Source: Winogradskyella costae (GTDB taxonomy: Bacteria > Bacteroidota > Bacteroidia > Flavobacteriales > Flavobacteriaceae). Taken from it: a DNA stretch of 64,000 nucleotides. Within the stretch, counting starts at the first letter, position 1. Every line of letters begins with the position of its first letter. The position numbers and the translations under genes are program-made. Positions 1-9,278 of the stretch are shown piece by piece. The notes under the pieces are model-generated. The model saw only the letters and a program-made list of their open reading frames with translations. It did not search any database and was not told the origin of the DNA. The stretch spans positions 62,001 through 126,000 of the forward strand of contig NZ_JABFDK010000007.1 in assembly GCF_013403865.1 (NCBI RefSeq), read 5' to 3'.

Positions 1-463
1 TAAATACAGCAGAAATTAAAATCGCATTTAAGTCGCGCTTTTTGATTTCATGTAGAAAATTAGGCCAGATTTCATACTTCACAAATAGAATATAATCAGG
101 ATTCACGAAATCTAAAAACTGTTTAGCATTTGCAGTAGTATCTAGAGGAAGGTAAACCACAACATCCGCGATTTTTGAGTTTTTTCTAACCTCATAACCA
201 GAAGGTGAAAAAAATGATAATACCACTTTATAGTTAGGATGTTTAGCTTTTAAAGCTTCAAAAACGGGCAAACCTTGTTCATATTCCCCCAAAGAAGCGC
301 AATGAAACCAAAACGTTTTGTCTTGTGATGTAATAACATTTTCTAACTTCAAAAAGGTGTTTTTTCTACCTACAACACCTTGTTTCAATTTAGAATTGAA
401 TAATGAAGCAATTTTAATAATAAAATCAGCTAAGTAAATTCCTATGGAATAGAGTCCTTTCAA
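1..463 (-). CDS. waaA: 3-deoxy-D-manno-octulosonic acid (Kdo) transferase, N-terminal part, runs off the window
   Basis: Partial gene; the C-terminal part lies beyond base 1. Reading the minus strand gives a protein beginning (M/L)KGLYSIGIYLADFIIKIAS, then WFHCASLGEYEQG, LSFFSPSGYEVRKN and YEIWPNFLHEIKKR. These match the N-terminal GT-B domain of the inner-membrane Kdo transferase that adds Kdo to lipid A precursor; the Glu of SLGEYEQG corresponds to the family's catalytic glutamate. An in-frame TAG at 479-481 means the only start that keeps the conserved N-terminus is TTG at 461-463, just after a run of nine A (T on the coding strand). One more T would put an ATG at 490-492 in frame, so the run could hide an indel. 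It is divergent from the aminotransferase gene. Confidence 0.85.
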   Translation of the reverse strand, partial: MKGLYSIGIYLADFIIKIASLFNSKLKQGVVGRKNTFLKLENVITSQDKTFWFHCASLGEYEQGLPVFEALKAKHPNYKVVLSFFSPSGYEVRKNSKIADVVVYLPLDTTANAKQFLDFVNPDYILFVKYEIWPNFLHEIKKRDLNAILISAVF

Positions 464-587
464 AAAAAAAGATTTGTGCTAAAATACATTTCTTTCAATT
501 AAAAGCATTGGCTCAGCGCTTACAATTTCGTATTTTCGCTAAGAGCTTTATGCTTTTTTATATTTACACTAAAATGTAGTCTTCACG

Positions 588-1748
588 ATGAAAAAAATAC
601 AGATGGTTGACCTTCAAAGTCAATATGCCAAAATTAAAGATATAGTAGATCCTTCGATTCAAGAAGTATTAGATAATGCCAGTTTTATTAATGGTCCTAA
701 AGTCCATGAGTTTCAAAGAAATCTTGAGAATTATCTAGAAGTAAAACACGTCATTCCTTGTGCTAATGGAACAGATGCCTTGCAAATTGCGATGATGGGT
801 TTAGGCTTACAGCCTGGTGATGAGGTCATAACAGCCGATTTTACATTCGCAGCTACGGTTGAGGTTATTGCGTTGTTGCAATTAACTCCGGTTTTGGTAG
901 ATGTAGATCCTATTACATTTAATATTGATGTAGAGGCAATTAGGAAGGCAATTACACCAAAAACAAAAGCTATTGTGCCGGTTCATTTATTTGGTTTACC
1001 TGCCGCAATGGATGAGATTATGGAGTTAGCGAAAGCACATAACTTATTTGTAATTGAAGATAACGCACAGGCCATTGGCGCAAGTTATACACATAAAGAT
1101 GGTAGTAAAACAAAAACGGGCGCTATTGGACATGTGGCTTCTACATCGTTTTTTCCATCTAAAAATTTAGGCTGTTATGGAGATGGTGGTGCTATTTTTA
1201 CAAATGATGATGAGTTAGCACACAAGATTAGAGGTATTGTAAACCATGGAATGTATGAGCGTTACCATCATGATGTTGTCGGTGTAAACTCACGTTTAGA
1301 TTCTATTCAAGCAGCTGTTTTAGATGCTAAATTACCACATTTAGATGCATACAATAATGCAAGACGAGATGCTGCTAGAAAATATAGTGAGGCTTTTAAA
1401 AATCATCCAAATATTACCGTTCCATCTGGTTTAACAGAATGTGAAGGGATTTGTGATACATGCGATTGTCATGTATTTCATCAATATACACTTAATTTGA
1501 AAGGAGTAGATAGAGATGCACTTGTGGCACACTTACAATCGGCAAATATCCCATGTGGAGTATATTATCCAATTCCGCTACACAGACAAAAAGCATATAT
1601 GGATGATCGCTATAATGAATCAGATTTTCCAGTGACCAATGCGCTTATCCAATCGGTGATTTCGCTTCCCATGCATACAGAGTTAGACGATGAACAGATT
1701 GAATGTATTACAAGTACAATTTTAAAATTTATACAAGAGAATAAATAA
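588..1748 (+). CDS. DegT/DnrJ/EryC1/StrS-family PLP-dependent sugar aminotransferase
   Basis: The 386-residue protein has the fold-type I sugar aminotransferase pattern: IEDNAQAIGA with the PLP-contacting Asp158, and SFFPSKNLGCYGDGG with the Schiff-base Lys192. The family transfers an amino group to a keto-sugar nucleotide for envelope polysaccharide or O-antigen sugars. The stretch ITPKTKAIVPVHLFG resembles the WbpE/WlbC type that acts on UDP-3-keto-glucuronate derivatives, but the substrate cannot be fixed here. Residues 285-294 hold a CxxxCxxCxC cluster just before HVFHQYTL, which is not part of the general family core. One base separates it from galE, so the two are probably cotranscribed, and waaA diverges upstream; the context is surface glycan synthesis. 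Confidence 0.88.
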   Translation: MKKIQMVDLQSQYAKIKDIVDPSIQEVLDNASFINGPKVHEFQRNLENYLEVKHVIPCANGTDALQIAMMGLGLQPGDEVITADFTFAATVEVIALLQLTPVLVDVDPITFNIDVEAIRKAITPKTKAIVPVHLFGLPAAMDEIMELAKAHNLFVIEDNAQAIGASYTHKDGSKTKTGAIGHVASTSFFPSKNLGCYGDGGAIFTNDDELAHKIRGIVNHGMYERYHHDVVGVNSRLDSIQAAVLDAKLPHLDAYNNARRDAARKYSEAFKNHPNITVPSGLTECEGICDTCDCHVFHQYTLNLKGVDRDALVAHLQSANIPCGVYYPIPLHRQKAYMDDRYNESDFPVTNALIQSVISLPMHTELDDEQIECITSTILKFIQENK

Positions 1749-1749
1749 T

Positions 1750-2769
1750 ATGAAAATTTTAGTTACCGGAGGTTTAGGTTTTATAGGATCGCATACCGTT
1801 GTGGAATTACAGAATGAAGGCTACGACGTTGTAATAATAGATAATTTATCTAATTCATCAATTGAAGTTTTAGATGGTATTACTGCTATCACTAACAAAA
1901 AACCACTTTTCGAAAAATTAGACTTAAAAGTGAAACCTGACGTTCAAGATTTTTTTAAGCGTCATAACGATATTGTCGGTGTCATTCATTTTGCAGCAAA
2001 TAAAGCCGTTGGTGAAAGTGTTGCAGAACCGTTAATGTATTATGAAAATAATATAACCACTTTGGTATATATACTTCAAGAATTGAGAGGTTTGAGTAAG
2101 AAGAATTTTATATTTAGCTCTTCTTGCACTGTTTACGGACAGGCAGATGAATTACCAATTACTGAAAATGCACCTGTAAAAGCGGCAGAATCTCCTTATG
2201 GAAATACAAAACAGATCGGTGAAGAAATTATTAGAGATACGTGCCGCGTTAATGGAGATATAAAGGCAATTGCCTTACGTTATTTTAATCCAATTGGCGC
2301 CCATCCTACGGCCGAAATTGGTGAATTACCTATTGGTGTTCCTCAAAATTTAGTACCTTATATTACACAAACAGCTATCGGTATGAGAGAGCAATTATCT
2401 GTGTTTGGAGGGGATTATCCTACCTCTGATGGTACTTGTGTTAGAGATTATATTCATGTGGTGGATCTAGCAAAAGCACATGTCGTGGCTTTACAACGTC
2501 TTTTAAATGATAAAAATGATTCTAATTACGAGTTTTTTAATCTTGGCACAGGAACAGGTAGTACTGTTCTAGAGGCTGTACAGTCCTTTGAGCGTGTTTC
2601 AGCAACATCTTTAAATTATAAAATTGTAGATCGAAGAGAAGGTGACGTTATTGCGGCTTATGCTGAAACGTCTAAAGCAAATACTGTTTTAGGATGGAAA
2701 ACAGAGTTAACCTTAGATGATGCTATGACTTCGGCATGGAAATGGGAGCAAAAAATTAGAACAAAATAA
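1750..2769 (+). CDS. galE: UDP-glucose 4-epimerase
   Basis: A 339-residue extended short-chain dehydrogenase. The N-terminal NAD-binding motif GGLGFIGSH begins at residue 7. The catalytic SSSCTVYG (123-130) and Tyr150-x3-Lys154 (YGNTK) are present, followed by ALRYFNPIGAHP and the GTCVRDYIHV motif typical of GalE. The enzyme interconverts UDP-glucose and UDP-galactose (or the GlcNAc/GalNAc pair) in the cytoplasm, supplying envelope glycans. It starts one base after the aminotransferase stop and is followed by a clear terminator, so the two form a small operon. Confidence 0.93.
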   Translation: MKILVTGGLGFIGSHTVVELQNEGYDVVIIDNLSNSSIEVLDGITAITNKKPLFEKLDLKVKPDVQDFFKRHNDIVGVIHFAANKAVGESVAEPLMYYENNITTLVYILQELRGLSKKNFIFSSSCTVYGQADELPITENAPVKAAESPYGNTKQIGEEIIRDTCRVNGDIKAIALRYFNPIGAHPTAEIGELPIGVPQNLVPYITQTAIGMREQLSVFGGDYPTSDGTCVRDYIHVVDLAKAHVVALQRLLNDKNDSNYEFFNLGTGTGSTVLEAVQSFERVSATSLNYKIVDRREGDVIAAYAETSKANTVLGWKTELTLDDAMTSAWKWEQKIRTK

Positions 2770-2805
2770 CGAATTAGTAATGCCTAATAACGTTTTCAGA
2801 ATCTT

Positions 2806-2832
2806 AGTGTTGCTCTTCGGAGCAGCACTTTT
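2806..2832 (+). terminator. Rho-independent terminator of the aminotransferase-galE operon
   Basis: A 10-bp stem (AGTGTTGCTC with GAGCAGCACT, one G-U pair) closes on a TTCG tetraloop and is followed by TTT. It lies 36 bases after the galE stop. Confidence 0.75.
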
Positions 2833-3168
2833 AGTAAAGAAATTCAAGATCAAATGTGACAGTTAAAACCAAATTGTAGGGTAGCATATTATTTCACTAA
2901 ATGACGACATAACTTTAAGTATTTCTACAATGAAAACATCATTTTTGTTATGAAAAAAGATGTTTTTCACATAAAATAGCTAAAATTAGGTGTTTTTGCG
3001 TTTATTGAATATGTAAGCGACAAGCAACAACGTTGCGAATATGTTAATTCATTTAGTGTCTGATTTTCAATATGATAATATCAAAAGCTGTTAGCTAGGT
3101 TTTAACATTGATTTCTTGGAGTTGGCCATGAATCTTCGTTGCTTTGTAGTGAATGATAATTGAACAAC
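2833..3168. other. Intergenic stretch without a recognised gene
   Basis: AT-rich DNA between the galE terminator and the small gene at 3169. I see no sustained reading frame. The only structure is a short hairpin GCAAC-AAC-GTTGC at 3024-3036. It presumably carries the promoter of the downstream small gene, but no convincing TAnnTTTG box was identified. Confidence 0.4.
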
Positions 3169-3360
3169 ATGAAATTGATTAGTATTAAAAGAGAGACCAA
3201 AACCGAAGGTCGCTTCACAAAAAAAATGGGTGTAATGTTAACTAATGTTACCTATATTAAAAAGCAATTCTTAAGTATCCCATATAAAACACTTCACAAA
3301 TACAGAGAAACATATTATGGTGAAGTCAAAGATTGCGAAGATTGTAAACTAGCACGTTAG
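3169..3360 (+). CDS. Small hypothetical protein with a C-terminal CxxC
   Basis: A 63-residue basic protein from ATG at 3169; a TTG at 3160 would add three residues. It starts MKLISIKRETKTEGRF and ends YYGEVKDCEDCKLAR, with a CEDC pair that could bind a metal. There is no signal peptide or membrane segment. The composition looks like a real globular protein, and I recall similar short proteins in other flavobacteria, but I assign no function. It is convergent with lspA, whose stop is 10 bases away. Confidence 0.6.
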   Translation: MKLISIKRETKTEGRFTKKMGVMLTNVTYIKKQFLSIPYKTLHKYRETYYGEVKDCEDCKLAR

Positions 3361-3370
3361 TTTTAAAATT

Positions 3371-3874
3371 CTAAGCAGAAACGCTTTCTTTCTTTTTGTT
3401 GTTAAATATTCCGCTCAATAGCAATATGACCATGCCTATAGTAACGGACATATCAGCAACATTAAAGATGCCAGTTTTAAATACCCCTCCCAAATTGATG
3501 TAGAAAAAGTCAGTGACTTGGCCAAATACAATACGGTCAAAAACATTGGCTATACCTCCTCCTGCAATACAACAAAAAGCAATAAGGCTCATCCGGTCTA
3601 ATTCTTTAGTTTTAATGATATAATAAATCACATAAGCTAAAACAAGAGTTGGTAAAATCAACAAGAATATTAATCTAAGGGTTGGATTCATATCACTTCC
3701 CATACCTAAAAAAGCACCTTTATTTTCTACCCAGATCAGTTGGAAATAATCCTGTATAACATTGATTTGTCCTTTCCCTCCTCTAATCATTGTAGTTCTA
3801 ACGATGACTTTAGAAATTTGATCAATAGCAATATTAAATGCTATAAGTATGATGATAAATAGTGTTCTGTTCAA
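3371..3874 (-). CDS. lspA: Lipoprotein signal peptidase (signal peptidase II)
   Basis: A 167-residue polytopic inner-membrane aspartyl protease that cleaves the signal peptide of diacylglyceryl-modified prolipoproteins. The two catalytic aspartates are seen in GGGIANVFDR (Asp113) and FNVADMSV (Asp141), and four hydrophobic segments are visible. WVENKGAFLGMG corresponds to the conserved VxNxGAAFG-like block. The fabD stop lies 11 bases upstream, so it is the distal gene of a fabD-lspA unit. Many Bacteroidota carry two LspA types; this is the short, standard-length one. Confidence 0.9.
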   Translation of the reverse strand: MNRTLFIIILIAFNIAIDQISKVIVRTTMIRGGKGQINVIQDYFQLIWVENKGAFLGMGSDMNPTLRLIFLLILPTLVLAYVIYYIIKTKELDRMSLIAFCCIAGGGIANVFDRIVFGQVTDFFYINLGGVFKTGIFNVADMSVTIGMVILLLSGIFNNKKKESVSA

Positions 3875-3885
3875 ATCCTTAAAGT

Positions 3886-4779
3886 TTAGGCGTTAATTTC
3901 AAAAGTAGCTGAAGCTGTTTCTGCGTCTCTATGTATTTTCTTTACTAAACCTTGTAATACTTTTCCAGGACCAACTTCCGTAAAATGAGCTGCGCCATCA
4001 GCAACCATTTGCTGTACAGATTGCGTCCAGCGCACAGGTGCCGTTAATTGAGAAATTAAATTGGCTTTAATTTCGTTTTCATCCGTAATAGCAGACGCTG
4101 TTACGTTTTGATATATAGGACAGTTCGGTTTACTAAACGTGGTGTTTTCTATAGCAGCCGCTAACTCTTCACGAGCAGGTTCCATCAAAGGAGAGTGAAA
4201 GGCTCCACCAACCGGTAATACTAAAGCGCGTCTTGCTCCAGCTTCTTTCATAGCTTCACAAGCTTTATTAATAGCGTCAACTTCACCAGAAATGACTAAC
4301 TGACCAGGACAATTATAATTAGCAGGGACAACAACTCCATCTATAGTTTTACAGATGTCTTCTACTATATTATCTTCTAAACCTAAAACAGCAGCCATTG
4401 TACTTGGTTGTAATTCACAAGCTTTTTGCATCGCTTGTGCTCGCTGAGATACTAATCTAAGTCCGTCTTCAAACGTTAAAGCACCAGCAGCAACCAACGC
4501 AGAGAACTCTCCAAGAGAATGACCTGCAACCATATTTGGTTTAAAGCTATCCCCAAGTGTTTTTGCTAAAATTACAGAATGCAAAAAGATAGCAGGTTGA
4601 GTTACCTTGGTTTCCATTAAATCTTCCTTAGAGCCTTCAAACATAATGTCTGTTATATGAAAGCCTAAAATATCATTGGCTTTTTCAAATAATTCTTGTG
4701 CTAATGGTGAATTTTCGTAAAGATCCAATCCCATTCCTGAGAATTGAGCACCTTGACCTGGGAATATATATGCGTTCAT
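3886..4779 (-). CDS. fabD: Malonyl-CoA:ACP transacylase
   Basis: A 297-residue cytoplasmic acyltransferase that loads malonyl groups onto acyl carrier protein for fatty acid elongation. It begins AYIFPGQGAQFSGMG. It carries the nucleophile motif GHSLGE (Ser88), the general-base His195 in GGAFHSPLM, and the substrate-binding Arg in VSQRAQAM. The length is normal for FabD. It precedes lspA in the same direction. Confidence 0.95.
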   Translation of the reverse strand: MNAYIFPGQGAQFSGMGLDLYENSPLAQELFEKANDILGFHITDIMFEGSKEDLMETKVTQPAIFLHSVILAKTLGDSFKPNMVAGHSLGEFSALVAAGALTFEDGLRLVSQRAQAMQKACELQPSTMAAVLGLEDNIVEDICKTIDGVVVPANYNCPGQLVISGEVDAINKACEAMKEAGARRALVLPVGGAFHSPLMEPAREELAAAIENTTFSKPNCPIYQNVTASAITDENEIKANLISQLTAPVRWTQSVQQMVADGAAHFTEVGPGKVLQGLVKKIHRDAETASATFEINA

Positions 4780-4820
4780 TTGTGTTTCAATTTAAGATGC
4801 AAAAATAGGAATAAATATTT

Positions 4821-4855
4821 GCAGTTTGCAGTATTCAGTCGCAGTTTTCAGTTAG
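4821..4855. repeat. Degenerate GCAGTTT/CAGT microsatellite-like repeat
   Basis: Between the COG2509 gene and fabD, short CAGT-containing units recur (GCAGTTT, GCAGTATTCAGTC, GCAGTTTTCAGTT). This is a short low-complexity spacer with no coding potential. Confidence 0.4.
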
Positions 4856-4875
4856 CGTATAATTGATTGAAAACT

Positions 4876-6429
4876 CTAAGAACAAGCCGCCTCAGCACAA
4901 CGCTCGCCATCCATGGCAGCCGAAATAATTCCGCCGGCATAACCGCCACCTTCTCCACATGGAAAAAGATTAGTGATTTCAGGATGTTCTAAAGATTCTG
5001 TTCTTGGAATATTCACTGGTGATGAGGTACGCGATTCTACACCAATAATATTAGCTTCTTCAGTGTAATACCCTTTCATTTTTTCGCCAAAAGCTTTAAA
5101 TCCTTTTCGTAAGGATCCTCCAATTATTTTTGGTAATAAGGAGTGTAATGGTGCTGAATTTAAACCAGGTTGATAAGAGGTTTCATTTAAACTTGAAGAT
5201 AATTTTCCTTCAACAAAATCCGTCAGTCTTTGAGCAGGAGCAGATTGTCTACGTCCTCCAGCAGTGAAGGCTAAACGTTCTAAATCTTTTTGATATTCGA
5301 GAGCTTTCAAAGGCCCAAAATGTTCGTATTTATAAAGGTCTTTATCGGCATTGATTTCTGTGACAATACCAGAATTAGCGAATTTATTATTTCGTTTTGA
5401 AGGAGACATACCGTTAACGACTACTTCACCATTGGCTGTGGCTGCAGGAACAATAAACCCACCAGGACACATGCAAAAAGAATACACACCTCTGTCATTA
5501 ACTTGTTGTACCAAGCTGTATGACGCTGCAGGAAGTAACTCGTCGCGCTGCTCTCCTTTACAATGGTACTGAATACCATCAATGATTTCTTGCGGATGCT
5601 CAACCCTGACTCCCATGGCGAATGATTTTGCTTCCAATTTAATTTTTTTATCATTTAATAAATAGAAAATATCTCGTGCAGAATGGCCTGTTGCTAAAAT
5701 GACTTTTTCAGCATCTAATTCTTTTCCGTCTAAAAGTTGAATAGCTACAATCTTACCATTCTTAATAGTGAAGTCGGTAACACGCGTTTCAAAATGAACT
5801 TCTCCACCGAATTTGATAATATTCTCTCTTATATTCTGAACGACTTTTGGTAATTTATTGGTTCCTATATGTGGGTGTGCATCTACTAAAATCTGATCCG
5901 TTGCTCCATGATACACTAAGTTTTCAAAGATGCGACGAACATCTCCACGTTTTAAACTTCTGGTGTATAATTTACCGTCAGAATATGTGCCAGCACCACC
6001 TTCACCAAAACAGTAGTTAGAATCTTCATTTACAAAATGGTCTTGGTTGATGGCTTTTAAATCGCGTCGACGGTCTTTTACATTTTTTCCGCGTTCTAAA
6101 ACAATAGGTTTAAAACCGAGTTCTATACAACGTAAAGCAGCATACATACCTGCAGGACCAAAACCTATAATATGAACCGGCTTTGCGTTTGAAACATCTT
6201 TATAATCGAAGTGATATTCTGAAGTTTCAGGCATTGGTTCGTTGATGTAAACCTCAACTTTATAATTGAACATTATGTTGCGCTTACGTGCATCAATCGA
6301 TTTACGAAGAATTTTTATTCCTGAAATTTCGGAAGATTTCATTCCCAGATCATTAGCTGCTTTGTTAAGCAAACCATCGGGTTGTCTTTCTTGTTGTAAA
6401 TTAATACGTAGTTGTAAGGCTTTTATCAT
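4876..6429 (-). CDS. FAD-dependent oxidoreductase of the COG2509 family
   Basis: A 517-residue flavoprotein. After an N-terminal domain of about 80 residues comes a Rossmann motif VHIIGFGPAGMYAALR (GxGPAG at 89-94), then NYCFGEGGAGTYSDGK, which is characteristic of this uncharacterised FAD-dependent dehydrogenase family, and a C-terminal NLFPCGEGGGYAGGIISAAM FAD-binding block. The true substrate is unknown for the family. It stands alone, with its own orientation shared with fabD but a 96-base spacer. Confidence 0.85.
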   Translation of the reverse strand: MIKALQLRINLQQERQPDGLLNKAANDLGMKSSEISGIKILRKSIDARKRNIMFNYKVEVYINEPMPETSEYHFDYKDVSNAKPVHIIGFGPAGMYAALRCIELGFKPIVLERGKNVKDRRRDLKAINQDHFVNEDSNYCFGEGGAGTYSDGKLYTRSLKRGDVRRIFENLVYHGATDQILVDAHPHIGTNKLPKVVQNIRENIIKFGGEVHFETRVTDFTIKNGKIVAIQLLDGKELDAEKVILATGHSARDIFYLLNDKKIKLEAKSFAMGVRVEHPQEIIDGIQYHCKGEQRDELLPAASYSLVQQVNDRGVYSFCMCPGGFIVPAATANGEVVVNGMSPSKRNNKFANSGIVTEINADKDLYKYEHFGPLKALEYQKDLERLAFTAGGRRQSAPAQRLTDFVEGKLSSSLNETSYQPGLNSAPLHSLLPKIIGGSLRKGFKAFGEKMKGYYTEEANIIGVESRTSSPVNIPRTESLEHPEITNLFPCGEGGGYAGGIISAAMDGERCAEAACS

Positions 6430-6511
6430 ATTGCAAAATTAAAGAAAAGAAATGTTATCAAAACTTTTTAAATAGCAATAAGTTGTAATGTTTACGTTTC
6501 CATATAAACCT

Positions 6512-6539
6512 AAAAAAACCACGTTAATTAACGTGGTTT
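6512..6539 (-). terminator. Terminator of the S9 peptidase gene
   Basis: A perfect 24-base palindrome (6516-6539, AAACCACGTTAA and its complement) reads into a run of seven T on the minus strand, 24 bases after the stop of the S9 peptidase gene. Confidence 0.8.
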
Positions 6540-6562
6540 CATATTCTTTTATAGCAATGGGA

Positions 6563-9115
6563 TTAAGATTTTGTTTTGGGTTGATCTCTATTCATTTCTG
6601 TAATATCGATATCTGTAGCTTCTGTATTTAGAAAGTGTTTGCTAAAGTGATCTGCTCTTAACCAAAATGAATATTCAGTCATGTTTCCAAAACTATGACG
6701 TTGACCGGGCATAAGCATAAAATTGAATCGTTTGTGGGCTTTTATTAATGCATTTGCCATTCTAATGGTTCCTCCAGGATGTACATTATTATCGACATCG
6801 CCTGTAATAAGCATTAGGTTTCCTTTTAGATTTTGAGCTAAAGATTGATTGTTGTCAATGAGGTATTTGTATTTTACATTACCATCATCATCCATTTCTT
6901 CTTGCACTCCATGATGTGTTTCACTCCACCAACTGTTATAGATGCTATTATCATGATTTCCTGCTGAAGAGACTGCAGCTTTAAAGAAGTCAGGATAAAC
7001 TAACATGGCAGCTGTAGACATAAAACCTCCACCAGAATGGCCGTAAATCCCTACTTTTTCGATGTCTATAAAGTTATGTTGGTCAGCTAATTGCTCTGCA
7101 ACATGCCTTTTATCAGCTAAACCGTAATCTCTTAAATTTCCGTAACCATAGTTATGGTACCATTTAGAACGGTCTGGATGTCCACCACGATTTCCCATTG
7201 TGACTACAATGAATCCAACTTGTGCCATACGATCTAAACGATCCATTCTAACAGAAAATGATTTATTAACGGCTTCGGTTTGAGGGCCAGGATAAACGTA
7301 TTCTAATAGTGGATATTTTTTAGTGTCATCAAAATCATAAGGCTTATACATTACACCATAAATATCAGTGATACCATCATCAGCTTTCATTTTAAAAGTT
7401 TCCGGAAATTGATAACCTGTTGCCATTAATTGTGATAAATCGGCTTCTTCTAAATCCATTATAAGTTTTCCTGTATTGGATCTTAATTCTGATTTAGGAA
7501 CCGTATTCACTCTAGAATTGTTGCTCACAAAATAGGCGTTAGAATCTGCCATATCCGTACTTGTATTGTAATCTCCAGGATTTAAAGCTTGCAGACTAGA
7601 ACCGTTTAAATTAATTTTATACAGATGCTCGTAATAGGGATCTTGGTTTTTGGCGATACCATGTGCAGTAAAAAAAAGCATTCTGCTTTTTTCATCTACA
7701 CCAATTGCACTTTCTACATGATATGAACCAGAGGTGATTTCGTTTTTTAAATTCCCTTCAATATCATACAAGTAGTAATGTGCCCAGCCTGAGCGTTCTG
7801 CCCAATGAAGCATTTCAGTTTCATTATTTAGCAATACTAAAGGACGTGATTCTATATAGGTGTTAAAACGCTCTTCGATTAATACTTTAGTTTCTCCGGT
7901 ATTAATATCTGCCACACATATGTCTAGCTTTTTACGATCTCTACTAATAGTGTTATAATAGATTTTACCTTTTTTAGATAATAGTAATGACGGGTTGAAG
8001 TCATCATTATAACTCGATTTCAATCTCGGCTCACGATACACTTGAATGCTTTGCTGTTTTACGGTATCTAATTGGACTTGAATATTTGACTTTGAAGGGA
8101 TATCAAACACATGCAATTCAGTTTTATAATAGTCATCTTCACCTGGCATGTGGTATTTGTAAGACTCTAATGTTGGGCGTTTACCAGAAGTCGTATTGAT
8201 GACCCATAAATCGTTGATATGCCTAGAATCAGTTCTTTGAAATACAAACTTTTTAGAATCGTGAGACCAAACACCTCTAACTGATTTGCGCTTATCCTTA
8301 TTCTTTAATTTTTCCTCATTATTTTCACCACGACTACTTCCTCCAAAGTCATAATTTTCTTCGCCATCTGTGGTCCATTGGTTTTCAACTATTGTTGAAT
8401 CTTTTTCGTTCTTTACTGCTTTTAAGAAGTTTTCTTTATCCATCCAGTACAGATTGTAATGTTTTGAGAATAAAACCACAGAACTATCTGGCGCGATATT
8501 AGCCCACTTTTTCCAGTCTTCTTTTTCTTTCTTTTTATTACTAATAATAGTTAGACCATTTCCTCCAAGACGGTACTCAAGATGATATACTTTATTCACC
8601 TTTTTTGCCTTTTTAGCTTTGCCTTTTTTCTTTTTATCTATTTGTGTAGAATCTGTTTCTGTTGTGTTTTCTTTTTCGTCGTCAACTTCTTCGTCTTTTT
8701 CTTCATCAACTTTTTCGGTTGAAGTTACGTAGAAACGAATTGCTGTTTCATTTTTTACAAATTCAAAATTAAATTTTGGTAAATGCTGTGCATCGTATGG
8801 ATCTTTGGTGATCTCAGTTAGCCATTTCGCCATTTTTTCGTTATCAAAAAGTGCTTTTTTGCTGCGGCTATCGGCATCTACAATATAATAGTCAGAGCCT
8901 TCAGTTGTTTTAAATTGGTACCAAAATTTATTGCCATTTTTTAACCAATTTGGTCGCACTGACGTCGAATGAACTAACTTTCCTAAATTAGTAGGAGAAT
9001 ATTTAGCTGCAGCTCTATAATTAGGAATAGGGGTGTTGCTTTCTTTTTCGCTATTTTGTGCATTTGATACACTAAATGACAAGCTTAAAAGTAGTAAAAA
9101 TAGTAATTTTTGCAT
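6563..9115 (-). CDS. Secreted S9-family prolyl oligopeptidase/DPP IV-like serine peptidase
   Basis: An 850-residue protein with a signal peptide of about 19 residues (ends SVSNAQ), a long WD-type propeller-like region and a C-terminal alpha/beta hydrolase domain. The triad is visible: Ser694 in GIYGHSGGGFMS, Asp775 in TGDVDNNVHPGG, His807 in GQRHSFG. Peptidases of this family release dipeptides or cut after proline in the periplasm or at the cell surface. Residues about 135-175 form an unusual low-complexity insert, first acidic (EEKDEEVDDEKE) then Lys-rich (KKKKGKAKKAKK), inside the propeller. It is a single-gene unit with its own terminator. Confidence 0.9.
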   Translation of the reverse strand: MQKLLFLLLLSLSFSVSNAQNSEKESNTPIPNYRAAAKYSPTNLGKLVHSTSVRPNWLKNGNKFWYQFKTTEGSDYYIVDADSRSKKALFDNEKMAKWLTEITKDPYDAQHLPKFNFEFVKNETAIRFYVTSTEKVDEEKDEEVDDEKENTTETDSTQIDKKKKGKAKKAKKVNKVYHLEYRLGGNGLTIISNKKKEKEDWKKWANIAPDSSVVLFSKHYNLYWMDKENFLKAVKNEKDSTIVENQWTTDGEENYDFGGSSRGENNEEKLKNKDKRKSVRGVWSHDSKKFVFQRTDSRHINDLWVINTTSGKRPTLESYKYHMPGEDDYYKTELHVFDIPSKSNIQVQLDTVKQQSIQVYREPRLKSSYNDDFNPSLLLSKKGKIYYNTISRDRKKLDICVADINTGETKVLIEERFNTYIESRPLVLLNNETEMLHWAERSGWAHYYLYDIEGNLKNEITSGSYHVESAIGVDEKSRMLFFTAHGIAKNQDPYYEHLYKINLNGSSLQALNPGDYNTSTDMADSNAYFVSNNSRVNTVPKSELRSNTGKLIMDLEEADLSQLMATGYQFPETFKMKADDGITDIYGVMYKPYDFDDTKKYPLLEYVYPGPQTEAVNKSFSVRMDRLDRMAQVGFIVVTMGNRGGHPDRSKWYHNYGYGNLRDYGLADKRHVAEQLADQHNFIDIEKVGIYGHSGGGFMSTAAMLVYPDFFKAAVSSAGNHDNSIYNSWWSETHHGVQEEMDDDGNVKYKYLIDNNQSLAQNLKGNLMLITGDVDNNVHPGGTIRMANALIKAHKRFNFMLMPGQRHSFGNMTEYSFWLRADHFSKHFLNTEATDIDITEMNRDQPKTKS

Positions 9116-9278
9116 GCTTTATAAATTGGTTTAAGGTGAGTAAATTTCTCGATTTGACTAAATTACTTGTAATATTATAAAATTGGTAAATATTTAACAT
9201 TAGCCTAACGAATAAACGGAGGTAATATTTTTCTTATGAACTGATTTTACTATCTTGAAACCTCAAAATAAATCATAA

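Noticed and set aside
5351..5572. Plus-strand open frame inside the COG2509 flavoprotein gene
   Set aside because: It lies opposite conserved FAD-domain coding sequence, has no family resemblance and no promoter; it is a shadow frame.
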